Shown: positions 23,662 to 32,438 of the stretch, in pieces
How the letters are laid out: every line of letters starts with the position of its first letter
Position numbering within the stretch: position 1 is the first letter of the stretch
Source of the DNA: Bermanella sp047621325
GTDB lineage: Bacteria > Pseudomonadota > Gammaproteobacteria > Pseudomonadales > Oceanobacteraceae
NCBI GenBank assembly: GCA_047621325.1
Contig: JBLHLT010000003.1
Span: 148,019-212,018 of the forward strand
Length of the DNA: 64,000 nucleotides
Direction: 5' to 3'
Notes under the pieces: generated by a model
Database searches by the model: none
The model's input: only the letters and a program-made list of their open reading frames with translations
What the model was told of the DNA's origin: nothing
Position numbers and translations under genes: made by a program

Positions 23662-24945
23662 ATGACAGCCCCTGAACACACAACATCTTATTACGCCGAT
23701 TCTGCTAATGACAAAAATCTACGTCCGTCATTAAATGGCAACATCACTTCAGACATCTGTGTCATTGGTGCAGGCTTTACTGGCTTATCAACTGCGATTC
23801 ATTTGGCAGAGAAAGGTTTTAATGTCACCGTACTTGAAGCCAAGCGCATCGGCTTTGGTGCATCGGGTCGCAACGGCGGCCAAATTGTTCATTCTTACAG
23901 CCGCGATATCGACTTCATCGAAAAACATTACGGTAAAGAAGTGGGCACCGAAATGGGCAAAATGGCATTTGAAGGCGGCCGCATTATTCGCCGCTTTGCT
24001 GAGCAATATAATATTGACTGCCATCTTAAAGACGGCGGTATTTTTGCAGCCTGTAATGATCGACAACTAAAAGAATTAGAAGGAAAAAAAGCCTTATGGG
24101 AAGCACATGGCCACAAAGACCTTGAGCTACTAAGTGCAGATAAAATCAAAGAGCATATTGGCTCTGAACGTTACAGTGGTGGTTTATTAGATAAATCAGG
24201 TGGTCACTTTCACCCATTAAACCTAGCCCTTGGTGAAGCCGCTGCGGTTGAATCTATGGGTGGCAAGATCTATGAAGATTCAGAAGTCATTCGTATCGAA
24301 GAAGGCGATAAGCCAGTGGTTTACACCGCAAACGGCAGTGTCACTTGTGACTTTATTGTCGTCGCAGGCAACGCATACCTTGGCGGTCTGATTCCTAAGT
24401 TGCAATCAAAAGCGATTCCTTGTGGCACTCAAGTAATTACCACCGAAGTGCTAAGCGAAGCGCAGCAAAAACAATTACTACCAAAAGATAACTGTGTAGA
24501 AGACTGCAACTATCTTTTAGATTATTACCGCCTATCTAATGAAGGCCGTTTAATTTACGGTGGCGGCGTGACTTACGGTGCCCGTGAACCAAGCAAAATA
24601 GAATCTATGGTTGTGCCGAACATGCTAAAAACATTTCCACAATTAAAAGGCACAAAAGTGGATTTCGCATGGACCGGTAATTTCTTGCTGACCCTAATGC
24701 GCTTGCCTCAGTTTGGCCGAATTGGCAAAAATATGTATTACGCCCAAGGTTATTCAGGCCACGGCCTAACGTGTACGCACCTTGCTGGTAAAGTGTTAAG
24801 TGAAGTGATTGCCGGCGATAGCCAACGCTTTGATGTGTTTGCTGGTTTGCCACAATACCCATTCCCTGGTGGTCATACTTTCCGTGTGCCATTTACCGCA
24901 ATGGGTGCGTTTTACTATAATTTACGTGATAAATTAGGGTTTTAA
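23662..24945 (+). CDS. puuB: FAD-dependent amine oxidoreductase, PuuB-like
   Basis: A 427-residue DAO-family flavoenzyme with an N-terminal FAD fold (ICVIGAGFTGLSTAIHLAEKG, about 31-51) and the PuuB-like stretches GFGASGRNGGQIVHSYSRD and YYAQGYSGHGLTCTHLAGK. Gamma-glutamylputrescine oxidase oxidises the terminal amine of gamma-glutamylputrescine, giving the aldehyde, ammonia and peroxide. The matching synthetase (PuuA-like) is encoded at 40237-41589, which supports the assignment, but other glycine/amine oxidases of the family are similar. The 246-bp upstream gap contains a perfect hairpin (CCAGCG/CGCTGG, 23543-23558) and a small TATACCC-type inverted element; no gene is seen there. A bidirectional terminator follows. 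Confidence 0.75.
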   Translation: MTAPEHTTSYYADSANDKNLRPSLNGNITSDICVIGAGFTGLSTAIHLAEKGFNVTVLEAKRIGFGASGRNGGQIVHSYSRDIDFIEKHYGKEVGTEMGKMAFEGGRIIRRFAEQYNIDCHLKDGGIFAACNDRQLKELEGKKALWEAHGHKDLELLSADKIKEHIGSERYSGGLLDKSGGHFHPLNLALGEAAAVESMGGKIYEDSEVIRIEEGDKPVVYTANGSVTCDFIVVAGNAYLGGLIPKLQSKAIPCGTQVITTEVLSEAQQKQLLPKDNCVEDCNYLLDYYRLSNEGRLIYGGGVTYGAREPSKIESMVVPNMLKTFPQLKGTKVDFAWTGNFLLTLMRLPQFGRIGKNMYYAQGYSGHGLTCTHLAGKVLSEVIAGDSQRFDVFAGLPQYPFPGGHTFRVPFTAMGAFYYNLRDKLGF

Positions 24946-24985
24946 TCCACACTCTTTCGAGTGTGATTCGCCCCAATAAAATAAT

Positions 24986-25012
24986 AAAAAACCCAGCTAT
25001 GCTGGGTTTTTT
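24986..25012. terminator. Bidirectional terminator between convergent genes
   Basis: A perfect 12-bp inverted repeat, AAAAAACCCAGC-TAT-GCTGGGTTTTTT, ends transcripts from both the puuB-like gene and the convergent hydrolase gene. Confidence 0.9.
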
Positions 25013-25042
25013 ATTTCAAAAAATGTAACTTGCCCCTTTTAT

Positions 25043-25990
25043 TTACTTAGCCAAAAATGCCTTAAAAGCATTGACGGTTGAAAGAGGGTCTTCTTCATGA
25101 GGGACATGCCCTAACGCAGGAAATGTCATCAGCTGGTTATGTTTTATATCCTGAGAAAATTGCTTCGCAAATATCAAAGGAATTAAATTATCTTTTTCCC
25201 CCCATAGAATTAACGTAGGAATGTTAATTTCATCAAGTCGCTCAATTAACGGGCCAGGAATCGTTTGCTTAAACCGCAAAGACAGCGCTCTTCGATTACC
25301 CTCGCGTGTGGCCAAATCATAATATCGGTCGACTAGTTCGTCCGTTACTAATTCAGGGTTCCCATAAACATTTTTCACGCTCCCCTCTATCAATGAGCGG
25401 GGTAAGATATTCTTAACCACGTCTTTTATAATAGGCGTTCGTGCAAGTTTAAAAGCAAGTGGTACCGATTTAGCCGCATACGGATAGCCACTGGCATCTA
25501 CCAATACCAATTTAGTGACCTTCTTTGGATAAAGAATCGTCGTCGCCCATGCAATATACCCACCCAATGAATTACCGACTAATACGGATTGTTCAATTTT
25601 CAGCGTATCTAAAACGGCTACTATAAAAGCAGCATAATGCTCAATCGTGTATTTGTCTTCGGGATCAGGTCCGGTTAAACCAAATGCGGGTAAATCAAAT
25701 CGAACGACACGTCGCTCTGATTTAAGCGCATCAACCCAGCCGTCCCATGTATGTAATGATGCACCCGTGCCGTGTATTAATATAATCGGCTCTGGATCAT
25801 CGCGAGGGCCTTCATCACGAAGATGCACCTGCATACCTGCAATATCGATAAACTGTGAAGGCGACTGCGCCCACCGTTCAGTCAACTCGCTTACTGGTTG
25901 ATCGGGTGCATAATTAAACGCAAGCAATCCGCTGATAAACAAAGCAAACACCAGTAAGGATATCGCTGTATATTTGACCGTACTATGCAT
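25043..25990 (-). CDS. Alpha/beta hydrolase, membrane-anchored
   Basis: A 315-residue alpha/beta-fold hydrolase. A hydrophobic N-terminal helix (residues 8-25) is probably a signal anchor placing the enzyme in the periplasm. The oxyanion motif HGTG is at 73-76, the nucleophile elbow GNSLGG has Ser141, a WGEKDNLIP segment supplies the Asp and LGHVPHEEDP the His. The substrate is unknown: an ester, lactone or epoxide are all possible for this superfamily. It stands alone between a terminator and a thioesterase gene on the same strand; the 175-bp gap to the latter argues against tight coupling. Confidence 0.85.
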   Translation of the reverse strand: MHSTVKYTAISLLVFALFISGLLAFNYAPDQPVSELTERWAQSPSQFIDIAGMQVHLRDEGPRDDPEPIILIHGTGASLHTWDGWVDALKSERRVVRFDLPAFGLTGPDPEDKYTIEHYAAFIVAVLDTLKIEQSVLVGNSLGGYIAWATTILYPKKVTKLVLVDASGYPYAAKSVPLAFKLARTPIIKDVVKNILPRSLIEGSVKNVYGNPELVTDELVDRYYDLATREGNRRALSLRFKQTIPGPLIERLDEINIPTLILWGEKDNLIPLIFAKQFSQDIKHNQLMTFPALGHVPHEEDPLSTVNAFKAFLAK

Positions 25991-26165
25991 ATTTTTTTCC
26001 TTAATATATGAGCTTGAGTATTCTCATTTACTTATAAAGCCGTGAGATTAAGGCAGTATTGCAATTAATTCAATCAAGCGCGATAAGTTAATCAGCTGTA
26101 TAAAGTAATGTCATAAAACTCGATGCGATTCAGCTTTTATTAAGCGCAGATAATTCTGCGCTCAA

Positions 26166-26558
26166 TCAATCTTTTAAATGGACGTTTAATTGCGCTCGAA
26201 CGTCATCCGGTATTGGCACAGCCTTTTCGTTTTGATAATCAAAATGAATCATCACGGCCAACCCTTTAGCTACCATTTTTCCTGTTTGCCACGCTTCATG
26301 GGCCACCTCACAAGAAGAATTACCTAACTTATTAATATAGGTTCTAATTTCCACATCCTCACCCCAATACGTTTGTGCCAGTAAATCAAGTTCGATACGA
26401 GCAATGATTAATGGCCACGATTTCACATCAAGGGTTGGATGATATATTTCAAATAATGGTGTACGGGCTTCTTCAAACCAAATTGGAAATGCGGTATTGC
26501 TAATATGCCCAAGTGCATCTGTATCGCTGAATCTTGGTTTAATCGTATGTAGTAACAT
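26166..26558 (-). CDS. Acyl-CoA thioesterase, hot-dog fold
   Basis: A 130-residue protein of the 4-hydroxybenzoyl-CoA thioesterase/YbgC-like group. It starts with the characteristic RFSDTDALGHISNTAFPIWFEEAR, containing the Asp-x-x-GH-x-x-N active-site pattern, and has the strand TYWGEDVEIRTYINKLGNSS. It would hydrolyse an acyl-CoA in the cytoplasm. The specific substrate cannot be read. Length is normal. Confidence 0.85.
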   Translation of the reverse strand: MLLHTIKPRFSDTDALGHISNTAFPIWFEEARTPLFEIYHPTLDVKSWPLIIARIELDLLAQTYWGEDVEIRTYINKLGNSSCEVAHEAWQTGKMVAKGLAVMIHFDYQNEKAVPIPDDVRAQLNVHLKD

Positions 26559-26786
26559 GTATATCTCTATTTTTATTTAAGTTTAGCATTGTACATTGTT
26601 ATTGATTTTACGTGCTCTCAGAAATAAGATTCCAATCCATGAGTGCCCCACTTAAAAAACAAAATAATCCATGTACGAGGGCATCTCGCGCCCGATGAAT
26701 ACGTTGAGTCGTTTTAAATAAATGCCATGTGAACCAAACTCAATCAAACAGCGTATGATGTTTAATCATCCAAAAAGGTAGATACC

Positions 26787-26951
26787 ATGTTTTATCTGTT
26801 TAAATCAGACCCAAAAAAGAAACTCGAAAAAGCCTATTACGCTAAGCTAGAACAAGCAATGGCGGCACAGCGTAACGGCGATATAAAATTATATTCTGCT
26901 TTAAGCCATGAAGCCCAAGCCATTTTAAAACAACTTGAGTCACTAGCTTAA
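26787..26951 (+). CDS. Small DUF6435/Lacal_2735-type protein
   Basis: A 54-residue protein, too short for many gene callers. It reads MFYLFKSDPKKKLEKAYY, then KLEQAMAAQRNGDIKLYSAL and a helical C-terminus. This matches the small conserved proteins beginning MFx(L/F)FKxDPKKKLEK..Y...LE.AM.AQRNGDI that I know as DUF6435 (Lacal_2735 family), of unknown function. The SD AAAAAGG is 8 nt before the ATG. The last 9 bp overlap tail-to-tail with the DAHP synthase gene. Predicted as a short helical, charged cytosolic protein. Confidence 0.8.
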   Translation: MFYLFKSDPKKKLEKAYYAKLEQAMAAQRNGDIKLYSALSHEAQAILKQLESLA

Positions 26952-28034
26952 CATCTCATTTAATTGCTCGATTAACGTTTGAGTTTGCCCCCAACTGATA
27001 CAAGCATCCGTAATGGACATACCGTATTTTAGGCAGCCGTCATGCTCACACCCTTCCATTGATTGCTTGCCTGGCTCAATGAAGCTTTCTAACATGATAC
27101 CGCTGATATTTTTATTACCGTTTACAATTTGTTGTACAACCTCTTTTGCTATAGGTAATTGATTGTCATGTAGTTTTTGTGAATTATCGTGAGAGCAATC
27201 CACAATTACTTTTGCATGTAGGGCATTGTTTTTCTCTGCTTTTTGTAATTGCGCTAATGTTTCAGCAATACTTTGCGCATCGTAATTGGTTAAGTTGCGG
27301 CCACCGCGCAAAACAACATGCGTATCGGGGTTTCCTGGTGTATCGAGCATGGCAATATTTCCGTTAGCGTCCATACCCAAACAATGATGTTCACGGCTGG
27401 CTGATATCATGGCATTAACTGCGGCATCTACCGAGCCATCAGTGCCGTTTTTAATTCCTACAGGCATGGTTAGGTGGCTGATCATTTCACGGTGAATTTG
27501 TGATTCGGCAGTACGCGCACCGATAGCGGTCCAGCTAATAACATCGTCTAAGTACATCATGGTCATTGGGTTTAGTGCTTCAGTTGCTAATGGTAAACCT
27601 AGCTCAACCAGTTTAAGCATTAATTGACGAGAGCAATGTAAGCCGTGCTCAATGTCACCTGTACCATTTCGCTGAGGGTCGTAGGCGAATCCTTTCCAGC
27701 CGGTGGTGGTGCGCGGTTTTTCAACATAAGCGCGCATCACTATTAAAATATTATCACTCACCTTATCACTTAGCGTTTTAAGGCGGCGCGCGTAATCCAA
27801 CGCAGCCTCTTCATCATGCAGTGAACATGGCCCTGTTATCACCATTAAGCGCTTATCAGTCCCCTGCAAAATGTTACGAATTTGCTGTCGTTGATCTGCA
27901 ACTTGTTGTGCCAGTTGCGCACTTAGCGTTAATAATTGTTTTAATGCATTAGGTGAAGGTAATACCTGACTAATAACAGGCTTTGTTACCTTCGGACTTA
28001 GAGATTCTGTTTTTAAAACTTGGGCCGACTGCAT
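26943..28034 (-). CDS. aroG: 3-deoxy-7-phosphoheptulonate synthase (DAHP synthase), class I
   Basis: A 363-residue cytoplasmic enzyme condensing phosphoenolpyruvate with erythrose-4-phosphate, the first step of aromatic amino acid synthesis. Family motifs are VITGPCSLHDEEAALDYARRL, MRAYVEKPRTTTGWKGF, GARTAESQIHREM, DCSHDNSQKL and GIMLESFIEPGKQ. It belongs to the AroF/G/H group, and its feedback specificity (Phe, Tyr or Trp) cannot be told with confidence. Upstream lie a terminator, a competing hairpin and an aromatic-rich leader peptide, so transcription is probably attenuated by aromatic aminoacyl-tRNA supply. The SD is AAGGA before the ATG. Confidence 0.93.
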   Translation of the reverse strand: MQSAQVLKTESLSPKVTKPVISQVLPSPNALKQLLTLSAQLAQQVADQRQQIRNILQGTDKRLMVITGPCSLHDEEAALDYARRLKTLSDKVSDNILIVMRAYVEKPRTTTGWKGFAYDPQRNGTGDIEHGLHCSRQLMLKLVELGLPLATEALNPMTMMYLDDVISWTAIGARTAESQIHREMISHLTMPVGIKNGTDGSVDAAVNAMISASREHHCLGMDANGNIAMLDTPGNPDTHVVLRGGRNLTNYDAQSIAETLAQLQKAEKNNALHAKVIVDCSHDNSQKLHDNQLPIAKEVVQQIVNGNKNISGIMLESFIEPGKQSMEGCEHDGCLKYGMSITDACISWGQTQTLIEQLNEMLS

Positions 28035-28098
28035 GATTTTTTCCTTAAATTAATTTAATCCCCTTTGCGTTCTATTTTCGTTTTGAAAAAGTCATCTC

Positions 28099-28167
28099 AA
28101 AAAAAAACCCCGATCAGCTAACTGCTAATCGGGGTTTTTAAGCAGTCGGCTGATTGAGCCGAACTGC
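28099..28167 (-). promoter_or_regulatory. Candidate transcription attenuator upstream of aroG
   Basis: Read on the minus strand: a first hairpin (GCAGT-T-CGGCT with AGCCGACTGC, loop CAATC; 28167-28142), then a terminator (AAAAACCCCGAT/ATCGGGGTTTTT, 28139-28103) ending in nine U. The right arm of the first hairpin (CAGCCGACTGCT) can instead pair with AGCAGTTAGCTG in the terminator loop at 10-11 of 12 positions. That gives mutually exclusive structures as in classic amino-acid attenuators. It lies 17 nt after the leader-peptide stop and 65 nt before the aroG start. Confidence 0.7.
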
Positions 28168-28184
28168 CATAATATTGAGTATTG

Positions 28185-28361
28185 CTAATGGCGATTCGGC
28201 AATTGGCTAAAATAGCCAAAATAAAACACTGCTGAATACCAATAAGAAGCCACAAGTGATACTGCTTTTTCAACACCAACAAAAGTACCCGCAAGGCATG
28301 CCATACGAGTATTAAAAGTGGTTTGAGTGCGAGTAATTAATGTCTTCATGCTTTTGATCAT
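28185..28361 (-). CDS. Aromatic-rich leader peptide of aroG
   Basis: An ORF of 58 codons from ATG at 28361 to TAG at 28185; ATGs at codons 5 and 20 could be the real start (54 or 39 residues). The end is strikingly aromatic: SYWYSAVFYFGYFSQLPNRH has 5 Tyr/Trp and 4 Phe among 13 residues (YWYSAVFYFGYF), then a stop just before the attenuator hairpins. This is the layout of pheL/trpL-type leader peptides, where stalling at scarce Phe/Tyr/Trp-tRNA favours the antiterminator. The SD is poor (AGAG close to the first ATG). Alternatively it could be a small membrane protein, but position and composition favour a leader. Confidence 0.65.
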   Translation of the reverse strand: MIKSMKTLITRTQTTFNTRMACLAGTFVGVEKAVSLVASYWYSAVFYFGYFSQLPNRH

Positions 28362-28398
28362 AACTCTATACTTTCATTTTGCAAGACGATTTTTGTTC

Positions 28399-28896
28399 TT
28401 AGGTTTTTTTCTGGCTAAATTCTATTGGCAGCTCTTGGGTTTCTTTTACTTCTTCCATGACGATATAACTCTTTGAATGCTTCACCCCAGGTAAAGTCAG
28501 CAACATATCCCCTAAAAGCGCACGATACTCAGACATACCATCAATTCGGGCTTTGATCAGATAATCCGCGTCGCCGGATACCAAGTGACATTCGAGAATG
28601 TAAGGCAGCTGTTTTACCGCTTTATTAAACAGTTGAAAGGCATCCGGTGATTGATAAGAAAGGGATATTTCCACAAACACCAGCATGCTAAACCCTAGTG
28701 CCTCAGGGTTTAAGCGTGTGTAGTAACCCTCAATGTAACCTTCTTTTTCAAGGCGCTTAACCCGCTCAATGCAGGGTGTTGAGCTTAAACCGACTTTTTC
28801 TGCTAGATCCACATAACTGATACGAGCATCATTTTGTAGGGTGCGCAAAATGCTCATATCCAAGCGATCTAATGTGCGTTTCTTAAGCTCTTTCAT
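28399..28896 (-). CDS. Lrp/AsnC-family regulator, probably of the dad genes
   Basis: A 165-residue regulator with an N-terminal helix-turn-helix (LDRLDMSILRTLQNDARISYVDLAEKVGLSSTPCIERVKRLEKEG) and a C-terminal RAM/AsnC ligand-binding domain (VFVEISLSYQS...HLVSGDADYLIKARIDG). The start is taken at the ATG with AAAAGG 6 nt upstream; an earlier in-frame GTG at 28911 would put the SD inside the gene and overlaps an operator-like repeat. It is divergent from dadA, as Lrp-type DadR/BkdR regulators often are. It likely senses alanine or leucine and controls dadA-dadX. It is closely Lrp-like, so a global role cannot be excluded. Confidence 0.88.
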   Translation of the reverse strand: MKELKKRTLDRLDMSILRTLQNDARISYVDLAEKVGLSSTPCIERVKRLEKEGYIEGYYTRLNPEALGFSMLVFVEISLSYQSPDAFQLFNKAVKQLPYILECHLVSGDADYLIKARIDGMSEYRALLGDMLLTLPGVKHSKSYIVMEEVKETQELPIEFSQKKT

Positions 28897-28908
28897 ATAC
28901 AGCCTTTT

Positions 28909-28934
28909 CACTACATTTTTAATTATATGTAGTG
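28909..28934. promoter_or_regulatory. Palindromic operator in the lrp/dadA intergenic region
   Basis: CACTACAT-N10-ATGTAGTG: perfect 8-bp arms with an AT-only 10-bp spacer, just upstream of the Lrp-like start and about 100 bp from dadA. It is a likely autoregulatory and activating site for the Lrp-like protein. Confidence 0.6.
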
Positions 28935-29036
28935 TTTTATCCTTTTATAAAACAAAAATCAAAGGAATATTCTCACATTTTTCACCTAAACTAGCGTTTA
29001 TCAATAAAACAAGAATACATATTTTTGAGGTGCACC

Positions 29037-30296
29037 ATGCACATTGTGATACTCGGTGGTGGGGTTTTAGGCGTGACTAGCGCGTGGTATTTAGCCAAAT
29101 CCGGGCATAAAGTCACGGTTATAGACAGACAAAGCAGCGTGGCTCAAGAAACCAGCCATGGTAACGCAGGCATGATTTCTCCCGGTTACAGCTCCCCTTG
29201 GGCAGCACCAGGTGTACCTCTCAAGGCCATTGGCTGGATGTTGCAAGACCTTGCCCCGTTCATGATTAACCTTAAAGAAATTGATGGTTATACCTTGTCT
29301 TGGATGAGCAAGATGTTAGCCAATTGCAATACACGTTCGTATCAAACCAATAAGGCCCGCATGCTGCGCATTGCTCAATACAGCCGCGACTGTTTTGTGG
29401 ATATTCGTAAAGAACTCAACCTTGATTACGATGGCCGCCAACGAGGCACGTTGCAATTATTTCGCAAACAAAAACAAATTGATGCCTTACAAAAAGACAT
29501 CAAAGTACTGCAAGACCTTGGCATCGAACACCAAGCGTTGGATATGAACGCCTGCGTTTCACATGAACCAGCATTAGCACAGGTGAAAGAAAAATTTGTT
29601 GGCGGCTTACGCTTACCCGGTGACGAAACCGGTGACTGCTTCAAATTCACCACCGCCCTTACAAAAGAATGTGAGACGCTAGGTGTGAATTTTATGATGG
29701 ACACCCGCATTGAAAGACTTAATGAATCTAACGGAAAAATTACCAGTGTCACCACCGATGCAGGGGTTGTCATTGCCGATGCATTTTTATGCGCCCTTGG
29801 CAGTTATTCCCCTCAAATTTTAAAAACAGTGGGTATTAATGTGCCTATTTACCCAATCAAGGGGTATTCATTAACCCTACCAATTGAGGACGAAAGCCGC
29901 GCGCCGCAATCCACAATTATGGACGAAACCTATAAAGTGGCGGTCACTCGATTTGAAGATCGCATCCGTGTGGGCGGCACTGCTGAGATTGCTTCATATA
30001 ATTTAGAGTGTCCGAACAAACGCCGTGCCAGCATCGATTTTGTGATTCAAGATATGTTCCCCGGTGCGACTGATATTAGTAAAGCGGAGTTTTGGACAGG
30101 CCTGCGCCCCATGACTCCTGACAGCACACCGGTACTTGGTGGTACACAGTATTCAAATCTGTATTTAAATACTGGTCACGGCACATTAGGTTGGACCATG
30201 TCATTAGGGTCTGCCAAATTTGTATGCGACATCATTAACAAAAAAACACCCGACATAGATCCCGAAGGATTATCAATCGAGCGTTATTACGCATAA
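29037..30296 (+). CDS. dadA: D-amino acid dehydrogenase, small subunit type
   Basis: A 419-residue membrane-associated flavoenzyme oxidising D-alanine (and other D-amino acids) to pyruvate and ammonia, passing electrons to the respiratory chain. It has the FAD fold HIVILGGGVLGVTSAWYLAKSG at the N-terminus, HGNAGMISPGYSSPWAAPG (DadA signature, about 41-58) and a C-terminal GLRPMTPDSTPVLGGT. The start is the ATG preceded by GAGG with 6-nt spacing; an upstream in-frame TTG is rejected. It forms the catabolic alanine module with the alanine racemase gene 52 bp downstream and the divergent Lrp-like regulator. Confidence 0.93.
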   Translation: MHIVILGGGVLGVTSAWYLAKSGHKVTVIDRQSSVAQETSHGNAGMISPGYSSPWAAPGVPLKAIGWMLQDLAPFMINLKEIDGYTLSWMSKMLANCNTRSYQTNKARMLRIAQYSRDCFVDIRKELNLDYDGRQRGTLQLFRKQKQIDALQKDIKVLQDLGIEHQALDMNACVSHEPALAQVKEKFVGGLRLPGDETGDCFKFTTALTKECETLGVNFMMDTRIERLNESNGKITSVTTDAGVVIADAFLCALGSYSPQILKTVGINVPIYPIKGYSLTLPIEDESRAPQSTIMDETYKVAVTRFEDRIRVGGTAEIASYNLECPNKRRASIDFVIQDMFPGATDISKAEFWTGLRPMTPDSTPVLGGTQYSNLYLNTGHGTLGWTMSLGSAKFVCDIINKKTPDIDPEGLSIERYYA

Positions 30297-30348
30297 TTTT
30301 TTCAATCAATTAAACGCCTTTTATTAAAAAGGATATGAGAGATGTATC

Positions 30349-31437
30349 ATGGGCAGAGCCGCCACCGCCACCGCCACCATTAACCTAAACGCGTTTCGCG
30401 AAAATTACCGTTTAGCCAAATCAGTTGCACCCCAACAACAAGCCATTGCGATTATCAAAGCGGATGCCTACGGGCACGGTGCAATAAAAATGGCATTTGC
30501 ACTTGAAGATGAAGCCGATGCCTTTGGTGTGGCGTGTATTGAAGAAGCACTAGAATTAAGAGAAGCCGGCATCAAAAAACCTATTTTATTATTAGAAGGT
30601 TTTTTTACCGCTGACGAACTACCATTAATTAGTCACAATGACTTTTGGTGTGCGGTTCATTGCCTTGAGCAAATTGATATTATCAGTCAATCCATTCTAT
30701 CAAAGCCAATTAATATTTGGTTAAAAATGGATAGCGGTATGCATCGCTTAGGAGTGATGCCACGAGATTATGTAATAGCATTTAAAAAACTAAACGCGCT
30801 ACCACAAGTGGCCGACATTGTATTGATGAGTCATTTCGCCAGTGCCGATGATTTAACAAACGACATCACAAACAAACAAATTGAATGTTTTAATACTACC
30901 ACTTCTGCTATTAATGCTCCCGTTAGCATTGCTAATAGCGCAGCAACATTAGGCCATGAACATGCTCGCCGTGATTTTCAACGCCCTGGTATTATGCTGT
31001 ATGGTGCGACACCTTTTGAAAACCCTCACCCACTGGCCGATCAGCTAAAAACCGTCATGACACTGACTTCTGAAATCATCGCCATACGAGAAGTCAGCAC
31101 CGGTGAAGGTGTCGGATACAGCCATCGCCATATTTGTGACGCCACCACTAAAGTAGGTACAGTTGCCATGGGTTATGCCGATGGTTACCCCCGTCACGCA
31201 AAGGAAGGTACGCCCGTTATTGTTAACGGCCAACGTACAAAAATTATTGGACGCGTCTCAATGGACATGTTGATGGTAGATTTAACGCACATCGAAAATG
31301 TAAAGGTGGGGTCGCAGGTAGAGCTATGGGGTAATCGACTGCCTGCTGCTGAAATTGCGACTTACTGCGATACTATTCCTTATACGTTATTCACGGGTAT
31401 TACGCGGCGTGTGCACAAAAAATATATTAATGAGTAA
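30349..31437 (+). CDS. dadX: Alanine racemase, catabolic type
   Basis: A 362-residue PLP enzyme interconverting L- and D-alanine. The PLP lysine is in AIIKADAYGHG (about 37-47). The second-domain features include the YGATPFENP segment and the catalytic Tyr region GEGVGYSHRHICD, and the C-terminal RVSMDMLMVDLT. Placed directly after dadA, it supplies D-alanine to the dehydrogenase, so it is called dadX rather than the biosynthetic alr; a dual role is possible. Length is normal. Confidence 0.92.
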   Translation: MGRAATATATINLNAFRENYRLAKSVAPQQQAIAIIKADAYGHGAIKMAFALEDEADAFGVACIEEALELREAGIKKPILLLEGFFTADELPLISHNDFWCAVHCLEQIDIISQSILSKPINIWLKMDSGMHRLGVMPRDYVIAFKKLNALPQVADIVLMSHFASADDLTNDITNKQIECFNTTTSAINAPVSIANSAATLGHEHARRDFQRPGIMLYGATPFENPHPLADQLKTVMTLTSEIIAIREVSTGEGVGYSHRHICDATTKVGTVAMGYADGYPRHAKEGTPVIVNGQRTKIIGRVSMDMLMVDLTHIENVKVGSQVELWGNRLPAAEIATYCDTIPYTLFTGITRRVHKKYINE

Positions 31438-31466
31438 ACAATAAACGTATAAATTTTAGACTTAGT

Positions 31467-32339
31467 TCACGATAAATAAGAGCAGGATTCATTCATTAAT
31501 GTATGTACCCGTTTAGCTAGAGCCTTGTTTTTATACAAACATAAATATAAGGTTTCACTAACCGGTTTTTTAAGTGCATGTATACAAATTGATTTTTTAT
31601 TGTGAAACGCCTCAACGGCATAAGCAGGTAACACGGTAAACCCTAATCCTAAACTCACCGGTTCTAAAATTAAGTGAATCTGATTAGAAAAACCGGATTG
31701 TTTAAAATCGTTAATATGTTGAAACGATGCAAAGTTTTCACTTAATAACAAATGCGCATGATGCGCGCCATCAGGATGATCAATAAATCCTAACTGCCTA
31801 AGCGCCTCCCAGTTGGGTTTCTTCATTGCCCGAGGCGTAATCAATAATAATGCTTCCTTCGCCACCGCTTCCGTTTTAATTTCGCTTAATTGTGATGGAC
31901 GAGACATAAAGCCAAAATCAATTTCATTATTAATAAGGGCTTTTTCGATACTGGCATTAGGAGCAAAGCGGTAATCAATCGCTAATTTTGGATGCTGCTG
32001 TTGAAACGCAATCAATTTTGAATACATCTTTAATCCCACGCTGCCCGGTGACATGATTTTAACCAAGCCCTCATGGCTTGGGTCTAAACTAACGCGCTGC
32101 TCTAAATTTGAAAGTGCCAATACAATCTGACGTCCTTCTTCATATAGGTTTTGTCCAGCTTGTGTCAGGGTAAATTGTTTACCGTCTCGGGCTAACAATA
32201 ACTGGCCAAGCTGCTCTTCTAATTTATGAATATGCTGACTCACCCCCGACTGTGTCATATGCAGTTGCTCAGCCGTGCGCGTAAAGTGCCCCACCTCTAC
32301 CAAGGTGCAAAAACTGCGCAGCCATACTGGATTAATCAT
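31467..32339 (-). CDS. LysR-family transcriptional regulator
   Basis: A 290-residue LysR protein with the classic N-terminal helix-turn-helix (LRSFCTLVEVGHFTRTAEQLHMTQSGVSQHIHKLEEQLGQLLL) and an effector domain. It is divergent from the VOC-family gene (99-bp gap, AT-rich with ATAATTA/TAATTAT inverted stretches), its probable target. Effector unknown. It is convergent with dadX. Confidence 0.87.
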   Translation of the reverse strand: MINPVWLRSFCTLVEVGHFTRTAEQLHMTQSGVSQHIHKLEEQLGQLLLARDGKQFTLTQAGQNLYEEGRQIVLALSNLEQRVSLDPSHEGLVKIMSPGSVGLKMYSKLIAFQQQHPKLAIDYRFAPNASIEKALINNEIDFGFMSRPSQLSEIKTEAVAKEALLLITPRAMKKPNWEALRQLGFIDHPDGAHHAHLLLSENFASFQHINDFKQSGFSNQIHLILEPVSLGLGFTVLPAYAVEAFHNKKSICIHALKKPVSETLYLCLYKNKALAKRVHTLMNESCSYLS

Positions 32340-32438
32340 TACAAAATATACTCATAATTATAAAATTTGATAATTTTTACTAATTATCGACCCTGTGTAA
32401 GATTTATTCAACTTTTACCCGTAATCAATAGGCTCAAA

